Of a DNA stretch of 64,000 bases, positions 9,201 to 18,142 are shown one piece after another. The notes under the pieces are model-generated. The model ran no database searches. It saw only the letters and a list, made by a program, of their open reading frames with translations, and had not been told where the DNA came from. Position 1 is the stretch's first letter. Each line of letters starts with the position of its first letter. This DNA is from Eisenbergiella porci (GTDB lineage Bacteria; Bacillota; Clostridia; Lachnospirales; Lachnospiraceae), in NCBI RefSeq assembly GCF_009696275.1, contig NZ_VUMI01000021.1, positions 1-64,000 of the forward strand. The letters are read 5' to 3'. A program made the position numbers and the translations under genes.

Positions 9201-9610
9201 AGTTTAACAACGATCATCCGGCAGACTACCACCATCCTTCCATGAGCGTCAGCGACATCGTTGCGATTAAACAGGACGGTAAGGTATCCTGTCATTACTG
9301 CGACAGCGTTGGTTTTACCCAGATCCCCGGATTCTTGCCGGAAAATCCGCTGAAAAATGCAGAGATGGCCGTGGAGGACGATTACGGAATGATCGACGGC
9401 ATCATCAATAATGGTTCAAAGGAACCGACCATGGCGCAGCTGGAACAGCAGGCCCGCAGCGGTCAGCCCATTTCCCTGATGGACTTGGCAGCCGCTGCCC
9501 ATCGGGAGGAACGGGAAAAGAAAAGATCTGTTGTGGACCAGCTGAAAAGCCAGCCCAAAGCAGAACACAAAAAGACAGCACCCAAAAAGAGTGCAGAAAG
9601 AGAGATTTGA
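6206..9610 (+). CDS. Fusion: CHC2 primase zinc finger + ArdC/LtrC-like domain + YodL-type C-terminus
   Basis: An 1134-aa single frame. Residues 1-90 carry a DnaG-type CHC2 zinc finger (CCPFHDDKNPSMKVD, FHCFGCGADGDVIDF). From about 192 an ArdC/LtrC-like part begins (SEKYMRYLSVMSRFHRYSVNNTMLIYMQKP), with a metallopeptidase-like VHEIAHSKLH near residue 399. Later segments (YYAAECMEFPNLGEYHDNL; CFAIYQVKHTDEMRDIR; SVSDIVAIKQDGK...GF) match YodL-type domains of mobile-element proteins. An in-frame ATG at 6779 with AAAGGAG upstream suggests a second, shorter product starting at the ArdC part; in relatives the two parts are, as I recall, often separate genes. Likely work: protecting or priming single-stranded transfer DNA. 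Long multidomain proteins like this are usual in this element family. Confidence 0.85.
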   Translation: MAENVFEAVKQSVSTREAAEFYGIKVSRNGMACCPFHDDKNPSMKVDQRFHCFGCGADGDVIDFTAKLFDLSPKEAAEKLTQDFGLIYDSQAPPRRRYVRQKTEAQQFREDRQRCYRILSDYYYLLKKWEINNSPRTPEEEPHPRFVEAIQKKTYVEYLLDLFLYESEEEQKAWIAEYTAEITHLERRLKIMAENKPTNRERLREITDGIEQGIKELFESEKYMRYLSVMSRFHRYSVNNTMLIYMQKPDATLVAGYNKWKDQFERHVKKGEHGITIIAPTPYKKKIEEQKLDPDTKAPILDQDGKIVTEEKEIEIPMFRPVKVFDVSQTDGKTLPELASSLSGNVPNYEAFMEALRRSAPVPITFEAMAADTDGYFSAEHQKIAIRHGMSEVQTVSATVHEIAHSKLHNQNKVQIANDEKYQEIELFDKPGLFSNGRIARDTLPEGVYCYDLRGSDYDPGDPIYVEDRVGVNHAGSVILAEPLDLSKEGYLRLTEEEGLNFVGGFSTIAQFLQEQKKDRHTEEVEAESISYAVCKYFGIETGENSFGYIASWSQGKELKELRASLETINKTSGTLISDIDRHYKEICKERGIDPNAKAEPETAPIEQAADAAKVSDRQPTGTLTYYAAECMEFPNLGEYHDNLSLEEAVRIYQEIPAERMNGIKGIGFELKDGSDYEGPFPILTGQTIDLDTIQAIDYYRDNPLVQKAVKDLAAAMPEMEVLGADANQQEALFLIDDATYLHIQPCDSGWDYTLYDAASMKELDGGQLDMPELSRKNAVLQICDDNDQDSTSLRHAPLSMIETLQEAAYQQMQAEVSQMTASAQLPEAQEQALDEYPMPDEQVSTPDMQEYGYSYDGMLPVTRERALELDAAGLTVYVLHEDNTESMVFDPQEIMEHGGLFGVDREEWEKSPQFHEKVMERQAHQQEREQAFLSQNRDCFAIYQVKHTDEMRDIRYEGLDWLRSIGQAVKRENYDLVYTAPLEPCKSPQVAVEQLYNQFNNDHPADYHHPSMSVSDIVAIKQDGKVSCHYCDSVGFTQIPGFLPENPLKNAEMAVEDDYGMIDGIINNGSKEPTMAQLEQQARSGQPISLMDLAAAAHREEREKKRSVVDQLKSQPKAEHKKTAPKKSAEREI
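6766..6781 (+). promoter_or_regulatory. Internal ribosome binding site and start within the fusion gene
   Basis: AAAGGAG lies about eight bases before an in-frame ATG at 6779, codon 192 of the fusion. The ATG sits exactly where the zinc-finger segment ends and the ArdC-like segment begins (LERRLKI, then MAENKPTNRERL). It probably allows independent production of the 943-aa C-terminal part. Confidence 0.6.
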
Positions 9611-9612
9611 TT

Positions 9613-9828
9613 ATGGAAAACTTCACTTTTGAGGAAATGAACCTGATGTGCATTTACAATACCGGCAGCCGCACCGGACTGATTGACAGCCTGCGTGAGA
9701 TGCGCGGAGAGCTTTCGCCGGAGGAAACAGAACTGAGGGAGCTGACCGACAGCGCCCTTACGAAGCTCTGTACGATGACCGATGAGGAGTTTGCAGAACT
9801 GGAGCTGTACCCGGATTTTGACCAGTAA
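9613..9828 (+). CDS. Transposon-transfer assisting protein (TTRAP family)
   Basis: About 71 aa, acidic (MENFTFEEMNLMCIYNTG, LIDSLREMRGELSPEETELRELTDSALTKLCTMTDEEFAEL). It matches from memory the TTRAP family, small proteins coded beside the large ArdC/helicase genes of Tn1549-like elements. The exact role is unknown. It follows the fusion gene with no gap. ATG 9613 is preferred to the upstream TTG 9607. The cargo gene at 9976 starts a new unit after it. Confidence 0.75.
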   Translation: MENFTFEEMNLMCIYNTGSRTGLIDSLREMRGELSPEETELRELTDSALTKLCTMTDEEFAELELYPDFDQ

Positions 9829-9913
9829 GCCTAAAGCTGTTCTTTGTAGGGGACAGAAAGATATTTATTCTACTATTTTTCAAGTAGAGTTTTACCAAAA
9901 AGGATGTAGCTCC

Positions 9914-9945
9914 TTGACAAGATGATGTATAATGTACTTTATGTA
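9914..9945 (+). promoter_or_regulatory. Promoter-like sequence before the CPBP gene
   Basis: TTGACA at about 9914 and a perfect TATAAT shortly downstream lie in an AT-rich gap ahead of the membrane-protein gene. The two hexamers are only about eight bases apart, so they cannot form one standard promoter. Either the TATAAT works with a poorer upstream box or the TTGACA with a weaker downstream box. The change to AT-rich sequence suggests the gene was inserted with its own promoter. Confidence 0.4.
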
Positions 9946-9975
9946 AATTAGAAAGCACCAAGGAGTTTTAGAAAT

Positions 9976-10767
9976 ATGAAAAAGCTAATAGAAGTATCAT
10001 TAAAATCTATCATTTTCTTTGTTGGATGGGCAATTTGCGCATCAGTTATACCGATTCCCGATATTGATAATGCAGCGTTGTGGAGGTTCTTGGCAGAACT
10101 AATACCGTTTTTAGCGATTGTTGTTATGACCGTCATTTTTTGGTTTGTAGATTATAAAAAAACTAAGTTACATCTCACACAACGCCCCGTCTATAATGGT
10201 ATATTAGGAGGAATAGTGGGATTAAGCTGGTTAGGTATATCTGTTGGTATTTTGCTTTTTACCGGGTCTGCACGGATAGAAGATACGAATCATATTTCTA
10301 TGCTCTGGCTCTGGATACTATCAGCCTTTATCAACACAATTATGCAGGAAATGTTGGTTCGTGGTTACCTATATCAGATGATAAAGAGAAACTACAATGT
10401 GGTTGCGGCAACTGTTGTGTCTACCATGCTGTTTACTTTTGCGCATGGAGGTGCTTTTGAAGCAGGAATTTTCCCTGTTTTGAATGTTTTGACAATGAGT
10501 TTGTTTATGACGGCAGTTTTGGAATATACCAATTCCTTGATTGCACCTATAATTATTCATTTTCTCTGGAACAGTGTAGGAGCGATTATTTTGGGAGGTG
10601 TATCACTTGCAGAGGACTATCCGCATCTGCTTAACATGACATTCAGTGGCAATCAACTGCTATCTGGTGGAATTTATAAAATTGAAGGCAGCGTTGTAGT
10701 ATTTGTTTTGAATGTGCTTATGATAATTGGATTTATTATAGCGAAGAAAAAGAAGAATATTGTATAA
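9976..10767 (+). CDS. CPBP (Abi/Rce1-like) integral membrane protein
   Basis: A 263-aa membrane protein with about seven hydrophobic segments. The CPBP motifs are present: QEMLVRGYLY (motif 1) near residue 118, FTFAHGG (motif 2) near 155, and HFLWNSVGAI (motif 3) near 196. Motif 1 normally begins with two glutamates (EExxxR); here the first is glutamine, so protease activity is uncertain. Members serve in bacteriocin immunity, peptide processing or membrane-protein regulation. The gene is clearly more AT-rich than the backbone on both sides and lies between TTRAP and the helicase, so it looks like cargo. A terminator follows it. Confidence 0.85.
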   Translation: MKKLIEVSLKSIIFFVGWAICASVIPIPDIDNAALWRFLAELIPFLAIVVMTVIFWFVDYKKTKLHLTQRPVYNGILGGIVGLSWLGISVGILLFTGSARIEDTNHISMLWLWILSAFINTIMQEMLVRGYLYQMIKRNYNVVAATVVSTMLFTFAHGGAFEAGIFPVLNVLTMSLFMTAVLEYTNSLIAPIIIHFLWNSVGAIILGGVSLAEDYPHLLNMTFSGNQLLSGGIYKIEGSVVVFVLNVLMIIGFIIAKKKKNIV

Positions 10768-10783
10768 GAAGCTATAAAGCAAC

Positions 10784-10820
10784 AAGCAGGAAATCATTTC
10801 GGTTTCCTGCTTTTCTTTTA
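10784..10820 (+). terminator. Rho-independent terminator after the CPBP gene
   Basis: AAGCAGGAAA pairs perfectly with TTTCCTGCTT over a nine-base loop, followed by a T-rich run. It isolates the cargo gene from the helicase gene, which has its own GAAAGGAGG site 30 bases further on. Confidence 0.8.
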
Positions 10821-10849
10821 CCCAAAAACCGAAAGGAGGACAGAACACT

Positions 10850-13800
10850 ATGCCAACCAAAGCTGAACTATATGCACAGATGGCAGACAAGGTGGCAACG
10901 CAGCTCACGGGGAGCTGGCAGGAATGGGCAGGGTTTCTTACCACTGCCTCCCGCCTTTACAAGTACCCGTTCCATGAGCAGCTGATGATCTACGCCCAGC
11001 GCCCGGACGCTACCGCCTGTGCAGAGTACGACCTGTGGAATGAAAAGATGGGCCGGTATGTAAGGCGCGGTTCCAAGGGGATCGCGCTGGTGGATGATTC
11101 CGGGGACAGACCCCGCCTGCGCTATGTCTTTGATATTTCTGACACCGGAACCCGTGAACATTCCCGCACGCCCTGGCTGTGGCAGCTGGAGGAGCGCCAT
11201 CTGGATTCCGTGCAGGCCATGTTGGAGCGTACCTATGATGTTTCCGGCGATGACCTTGCCGGACAGCTTACCGAGGTAGCCGGGAAACTGGCTGAGGAAT
11301 ACTGGACGGAGCATCAGCAGGACTTTTTCTATATCGTTGACGGTTCCTTTTTGGAGGAATATGATGAGTATAACATCGGAGTGCAGTTTAAGGCAGCCGC
11401 CACCGTCAGCATCACTTACGCTTTGATGTCCCGCTGCGGACTGGAACCGGAACGCTACTTTGACCACGAAGATTTCATGGCGATCTTTGATTTCAACACC
11501 CCGTCCACCATCGGGGCGCTGGGAACAGCGGTCAGCCAGATCAACCAACAGGTGCTGCGGCAGATCGGCGTTACCGTCCGAAATGCAGAGCGCGAAGCCA
11601 ACCAAGAAAGGAGCAAGCAAGATGAACAATCCCATGACCTACATCCAGAACGGAGACTATCTGATTCCCGACCTGAAGCTGAGCCAGCAGCCGGAGAAAC
11701 CACTGGGCAAGTACGGCAGGATGAGGAAAACCTACCTGAAGGAACACCGTCCCATCCTCTACAACCAGATGTTGCTGAGCGAGAAGTTGTACCCGCACCT
11801 TCTGGAGATCGACGAGACCGCCCAGAACAGACTGGAGCAGATGATGCCCCAGATGGCGAAGGAAGCGGGAGCCACAGAGGAACTGAAAGCCAGCGATCCC
11901 ATGAAGTGGGTGGGGCTGATGAACACCTGCAAAGCCCAGGCAGAGGAGATCCTGATGGCGGAACTTATCAACAGCTGACCCTAAACCTGTTCCTCTCCGA
12001 AGCGGAACAGATCCAATCCATAGAAGAAGCAGAGAATGTAGCGCATACATCCTCTGCTTTTTCTTTTGCCCAAAATGACATCGACCATGTGCTGCGTTTG
12101 GGCGGCAATACACACCGTCAGAGGGAGCGTGTGGTTGCGGTCTTTGAAAAGCAGAAAACCACCGCTGAGATTGCCGAGATACTGAAAACGCTGTACCACG
12201 GCGGCAATGGCCTTGGCAGCGTGAGCGCATGGTATGCCGAGGACGGTATCCATCTTTCCCACGGGAAGTCTGTCCGTTATGACAGGTCTGCCCAGGTAAT
12301 TTCCTGGGAGAGCGCCGCAGAGCGTATCGGGGAGCTTTTGGAGAGCGGCCAGTTTGCCTCCAATGTGGAGCTTGCAGAAGCGGCAGGCTATGAACGCTAT
12401 CTCCTTGCGGAAAAACTTTGGTATTTGTACCACGATTTCAGTGAGGATGCCAGAGAAACCGGGTATCTTTCCTGCCTGTCGAGTATCCAGCGCAATGGGT
12501 TTCCGACAGAAACAGAATGGCTTGCCGAGCAGCTGAGTGACCCGGCTTTCCGCCAGACCCTCAAGGAAGAATACGCCGCCTTTTGGACTGCCTATCAGCA
12601 GGATCGTGACCTGTTGCGTTTTCACTACCATAGACCAAGGGAGATCTGGGAGAGCCTGAAGGACCTTGACCTGCCACGCAGGACTTTTACTTCTGACCTT
12701 TCCCAAGTGCCAACCGTCCAGCACTTCATTACCGAGGATGAGATCGACGCCGCCATGACCAGAGGAAGCGGTATCTCCGGTGGTAAAGGCCGTATCTATG
12801 CGTTCTTCATGGAAAACCATACGGATAAGGAAAAAGTGAGATTCCTCAAAGACGAGTATGGCATGGGCGGACGCTCTCATGCCCTGTCCGGCGCTATGGG
12901 AAGTAATGAAGATCACGATGGAAAAGGACTGCACTATACCAAGCAGGACTGCCCGGATGTTCACCTGAACTGGGAAAAGGTTGCCAGGCGCATTACCTCT
13001 CTTGTCCAGAAAGGCCGCTATCTTACTGAACAGGAACAGGCGCAGTATGACAAGGTCCAGGCTGAAAAGGAACTGGCAGAAGAAGATTCCATCCAAGCAC
13101 AACAGCCGGATTCTGCTGTATGGGAATATAACGATGTCAAGGAGCGCCACCCGGATGATATGGTCCTGTATCAGATGGGCGATTTCTTTGAGCTGTACGG
13201 TGAGGATGCCAGAGAAGCCGCTGTGGAACTGGACATCAATCTCACTACCCGTGCGATTCCGGGCGGTGGCCGTGTGGAAATGTGCGGGTTCCCGGCAAAC
13301 CGGCTGGAACAGATGGTGGAACGGCTGCGTGATCAGCATGATGTGACCATTTCCGCTGTCCCGGAGGGCGGCAAGGAGCGTCAGGAATATTCCATGCCCT
13401 CTATCGACCATGAAGCAGAACAGCACATCAACGCTCAGGAAGCGGAGTTTGGTGCAGACGGGAACAGAGTATTCCGGGATACAAAGGCAACCGCACCCCC
13501 TACAATTCGGGAACAGTACGAGAAATATAAGCCTGTGGTAACTGCCGCCATTTCCGAGGATGTAGCATACCGCAATGCCTGCGGCCATTCTGACCGTGAA
13601 AATGCTGTCATCGAAGGCAATGCCGCTGTGCGTCGTGCGGTCCTTGGTTCTAAGGATATGGAGCTGATCCGCCTCTATTCGGATGTGCCGGAGTTCCGCC
13701 AGCGACTGCACCGGGAAGTGATCGACGAAACCTATTCCAAGCTCCACGAGTTGCTGCATCCTCTCTCGGACAATGACATCGACAAGGCTATTCAGAACTG

Positions 13801-16800
13801 GACCAGTAAAATCGAAAGTAAACACGCCGTTGTCCGTTACATGGAAAAGCATGGGCGGGAAAAAGATACCGCCGCATGGCTGGCTCATGAGTTTGACGGT
13901 GGCGATGGCAAAACCCCGTTTTCGGTTCGCCCGGAAAGCCCCGAAGGAACGCAGCTGCCCTGGCCGAAGGTACAGCGCCGGCTTGCCCAGCTCATTCAGG
14001 AGGACCGGTTTTATACCCAGGAAGAACAGGACCGATTTGACAACATCGACCCTATCGCCATCCGAGAAGCCCTGGAGGAAAGAGGGATCGTCAACGGCCA
14101 GGTGGCAGACCCGGAAAAACTGAACAATGACCCGTTTATCCAGCGGGTAATGTCGGATGCAGAGCAGAGCGCAGCTGCCGGGACAGAGCAGACTTCCGAA
14201 GTTTCCATTTCCGATGAGGAATATGACGCTGTTCGCAGTCCCATTCCGCAAAGAACCTCCTATGACCCTGCCGCCCCGGTCTATGCCGTGGGCGATACCG
14301 TGTATATCGAGGATGACGCCTATCAGATCACGGAGCTGCGGGATGACACCGTACAGCTTCTGCCCACCGGTATGGTGTATCCTATCTACCGTGCAGAACG
14401 CAAAGAACAGTTTGAACAGCTGCTTCGGGCAGACCGCCGCAATGCCTACTATACCGAGTTTCTTCCAATTGACCCGGACAAGGCAGATCAGGACATGCGG
14501 GATGTATTGGCCCATGGATTGATGGATGAAGCGGATAAACAGCAGCTTTCCACGCTGCTGCAATCCGGCAGGAGCAACCGTGAGATTGCCTACTGGCTGA
14601 GTAGAAACTATCTCCGTGAGATCGAGACGCTGAATCTGGAGACCGGCGATATTGCCGATTACCGTACCACGGCACAGGGCATGGAGCTGGAAGTCCTGGA
14701 CGCAGAGGAAAAGCGTCTGGCTATGCTGTATTTCCGCTGGGATGAGGTTGCGCCTTTGCTGCGTGGGATGTATGCTCGTCAGCTGGACGGTTTTGGACAG
14801 GAACGCCCCGAACCGGCTGCCGAAGCCCCGGCCTTCCATTCCGAGACCGTAGCCGTTTATCCGGGCGATAAGAACAATCTGCCCTATGATGTGGTTGTTC
14901 AGACCCTGCGAACCAATGAGCCGGAGCCGCCAGCCCCTGTGACAGAGCCGGAGAAAACCTTTGAGGAAGTGCTGGACGAACACCCGGTTTCCATTCAGAT
15001 CGATGGCCAGTGGCAGATCTTCCCCAATGCCAAAGCTGCCGAGGAAGCCTCTTATGAGGAATACAAGGCAAACCTGCTCCGCAATGCACAGAACTTCCGT
15101 ATTACCGATGCGCATTTGGGTGAAGGCGGTTCGAAAGCCAAGTTCCAGGCCAATATTGAAGCAATCAAGCTGCTGAAATACCTGGAGGAAACCACCGGAC
15201 AGGCAACGCCGGAACAGCAGGAAGCCCTTTCCCGCTATGTGGGCTGGGGCGGCCTTGCCGATGCCTTTGACCCGGAGAAACAGGCATGGGCTTCAGAATA
15301 TGCCCAGCTAAAGGAGCTGCTGACCCCGGAGGAATATGCAGCCGCCAGAAGCTCCACCCTGAACGCCCACTACACCAGCCCTACGGTTATCCAGGCTATC
15401 TATGAAGCGGTGGGGCGCATGGGCTTTGAGACCGGAAATATCCTGGAGCCATCTATGGGTGTGGGCAACTTCTTCGGTATGTTGCCGGAGGAAATGAGAA
15501 ACAGCCGTCTGTACGGTGTGGAGCTGGACCCGGTTTCCGAACGTATCGCAAAGCAGCTCTATCCCAAGGCGGACATCACAGTAGGCGGCTTTGAGACCAC
15601 CGACCGCCGTGATTTCTTTGACCTTGCCATCGGCAATGTGCCTTTCGGCCAGTATCAGGCCAACGACAAAGCCTACAACAAGCTGAATTTCAGTATTCAC
15701 AACTACTTTTTCGCCAAGGCACTGGATCAGGTGCGTCCCGGCGGCGTGGTGGCCTTTGTGACCTCCCGCTATACTATGGACGCTAAGGACTCCACCGTGC
15801 GCCGTTATCTTGCCCAGCGCGCCGAACTGCTGGGAGCTATTCGTCTGCCCAATGACGCGTTCAAAAAGAATGCCGGTACCGAGGTGGTATCGGACATCAT
15901 CTTCCTCCACAAGAGGGACCGCCCGCTGGACATCGTGCCGGAATGGACGCAGACCGGACAGACCGAGGATGGGTTTGCCATCAACCAATATTTTATCGAC
16001 CACCCGGAAATGGTGCTGGGCAGACAGGAGCCGGTAAGCACCGCTCATGGTATGGACTACACCGTGAACCCCATCGAGGGGCTGGAGCTTTCCGACCAGC
16101 TGCATGATGCGGTGAAGTATATTCATGGCACTTACCAGGAGGCAGAGCTGCCGGAGCTGGGCGAAGGCGAAGCCATTGACACCTCCATTCCTGCCGACCC
16201 CGATGTGAAGAACTATTCCTATGCCATTGTGGACGGGCAGGTGTACTACCGGGAAAACAGCCGCATGGTGCGCCCTGACCTCAACGCCACCGCCGAAGCC
16301 CGTGTGAAAGGGCTGGTGGGACTGCGGGATTGTGTGCAGGAGCTGATCGACCTTCAGATGGACGCAGCGGTCCCGGACAGCACCATTACCCAGAAGCAGG
16401 CGGAGCTGAACCAGCTCTATGACAGCTTTTCTGCCAGATACGGTCTCATCAATGACCGTGCAAACCGCTTGGCCTATGCAGACGATTCTTCCTATTACCT
16501 GCTCTGTGCGCTGGAAGTCATCGACGAGGACGGAAAGCTGGAACGCAAGGCGGATATGTTTACCAAACGGACCATCAAGCCCCATCAGGCGGTGGCTGCC
16601 GTGGATACGGCAAGCGAAGCACTGGCGGTGTCCATCTCGGAAAAAGCCTGCGTGGATATGGGCTATATGAGCCTGCTTACCGGAAAAGCAAAAGAAGAAC
16701 TGGCCGGAGAGCTGCAAGGCGTGATCTTCCGTGTACCGGGGCAGCTGGAGCAGGACGGATCGCCCCATTATGTGACTGCCGATGAATACCTTTCCGGCAA

Positions 16801-18142
16801 TGTACGCCGCAAACTGCGTCAGGCGCAGCGGGCGGCACAGCAGGACCCTTCCTTTGCAGTCAATGTGGAAGCTCTTACCGCCGCCCAGCCCAAAGACCTG
16901 GATGCGTCGGAAATCGAGGTGCGTCTGGGTGCTACCTGGATCGACAAGGAATATATCCAGCAGTTTATGTACGAGACCTTCAACACCCCGTTTTATCTCC
17001 AGCGCAGCATCGAGGTCAACTATTCCTCCTTTACTGCTGAATGGCAGATCAAGGGGAAATCTTCTGTATCCTACAACGATGTGGCAGCTTACACCACCTA
17101 CGGGACCAGCCGTGCCAATGCCTACAAGATTTTGGAGGACAGCTTGAACCTGCGGGATGTCCGTATCTATGACACCATAGAGGACGCAGACGGAAAAGAG
17201 CGCCGCGTGCTGAACGCCAAGGAGACTACCCTGGCCGCTCAAAAACAGCAGGCGATCCGGGAAGCCTTTAAGGATTGGATCTGGAGAGACCCGGACCGCC
17301 GCCAGACTTTGGTGCGCCAGTACAACGAAGAAATGAACTCCACCCGTCCCCGCGAGTATGATGGCAGCCATATCACTTTTGGCGGCATGAACCCGGCCAT
17401 TACCCTGCGGGAACACCAGAAAAGCGCCATCGCCCATGTGCTGTATGGCGGTAACACTCTGCTGGCACACGAGGTGGGTGCGGGCAAGACCTTTGAGATG
17501 GTGGCGGCTGCTATGGAAGCCAAACGCCTGGGGCTGTGCCAAAAATCCCTTTTTGTAGTGCCAAATCATCTGACCGAGCAGTGGGCGTCGGAGTTTCTGC
17601 GCCTCTATCCTTCTGCCAAAATCTTAGTCACCACCAAAAAGGACTTTGAGACCCATAACCGCAAGAAGTTCTGCGCCCGTATCGCTACCGGGGACTATGA
17701 CGCCATCATCATGGGACACAGCCAGTTTGAGCGTATCCCCATCAGCAGGGAGCGTCAGGAGCGGCTTCTCTATGAGCAGATCGATGAGATCACCGAGGGA
17801 ATCGCGGAAGTGCAGGCCAGCGGCGGCGAGCGTTTCACGGTCAAGCAGCTGGAGCGTACCCGTAAGTCTCTGGAAGCAAGACTGGAAAAGCTGCAAGCCG
17901 AGGGGCGAAAAGACGATGTGGTAACTTTTGAGCAGCTGGGTGTAGACCGATTGTTCGTAGACGAGGCCCACAACTACAAGAACCTGTTTTTATACACAAA
18001 AATGCGGAATGTGGCAGGGTTATCCACATCGGACGCGCAGAAATCCTCCGATATGTTTGCCAAGTGCCGTTATATGGATGAGATCACCGGAAACCGTGGC
18101 GTGATTTTTGCCACCGGCACACCGGTCAGCAACTCCATGACC
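10850..18142 (+). CDS. Giant DNA methylase-SNF2 helicase, exon 1 (residues 1-2431)
   Basis: The first 2431 codons of a protein of about 3051 aa interrupted by a group II intron. The N-terminus (SRLYKYPFHEQLMIYAQRP) resembles ArdC/LtrC. Residues about 258-375 are a charged linker that overlaps tnpV in another frame. A MutS domain-I-like segment (VLYQMGDFFELYGEDA...CGFPANRLEQMVERL) lies near 765-840. An N6-adenine methylase-like part has ILEPSMGVGNFFG near 1535 and GNVPFG near 1595, in the place of NPPY. The SNF2 part has LLAHEVGAGKT near 2205, FVDEAHN near 2370 and ends in ATGTPVSNSMT. Such proteins are hallmarks of Tn1549-like elements and probably protect and unwind transferred DNA. The start follows GAAAGGAGG. 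Function depends on removal of the intron. Confidence 0.9.
11622..11978 (+). CDS. tnpV: TnpV-family transposon protein, overprinted in the helicase gene
   Basis: A 118-aa protein in the +1 frame relative to the giant helicase, starting MNNPMTYIQNGDYLIPDL behind AAAGGAG at 11606-11612. Its sequence (LGKYGRMRKTYLKEHRPILYNQMLLSEKL, MKWVGLMNTCKAQAEEILM) matches the TnpV family of clostridial elements as I know it. The helicase frame over the same bases is a repetitive charged linker, so the tnpV frame looks like the constrained one. The function of TnpV is not established; its helical, charged character suggests a DNA- or protein-binding accessory. Two proteins share this DNA, and the ribosome binding site supports real translation. 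Confidence 0.8.
   Translation: MNNPMTYIQNGDYLIPDLKLSQQPEKPLGKYGRMRKTYLKEHRPILYNQMLLSEKLYPHLLEIDETAQNRLEQMMPQMAKEAGATEELKASDPMKWVGLMNTCKAQAEEILMAELINS

Noticed and set aside
9607-9612. TTG start for the TTRAP gene
   Set aside because: The ATG two codons later is a better start.
12011-12066. Terminator after tnpV (AGCAGAG/CTCTGCT with T-rich tail)
   Set aside because: The shape is terminator-like, but the helicase frame must be read through it; it may reflect tnpV's own former terminator, and I cannot show that it works.
11981-15115. Long minus-strand open frame of 1044 codons
   Set aside because: It lies opposite the giant helicase gene, has no ribosome binding site or recognisable domain, and mirrors the codon pattern of the plus strand.
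15308-17569. Minus-strand open frame of 753 codons
   Set aside because: A shadow of the methylase-helicase part; the plus-strand frame carries clear motifs and this one has none.
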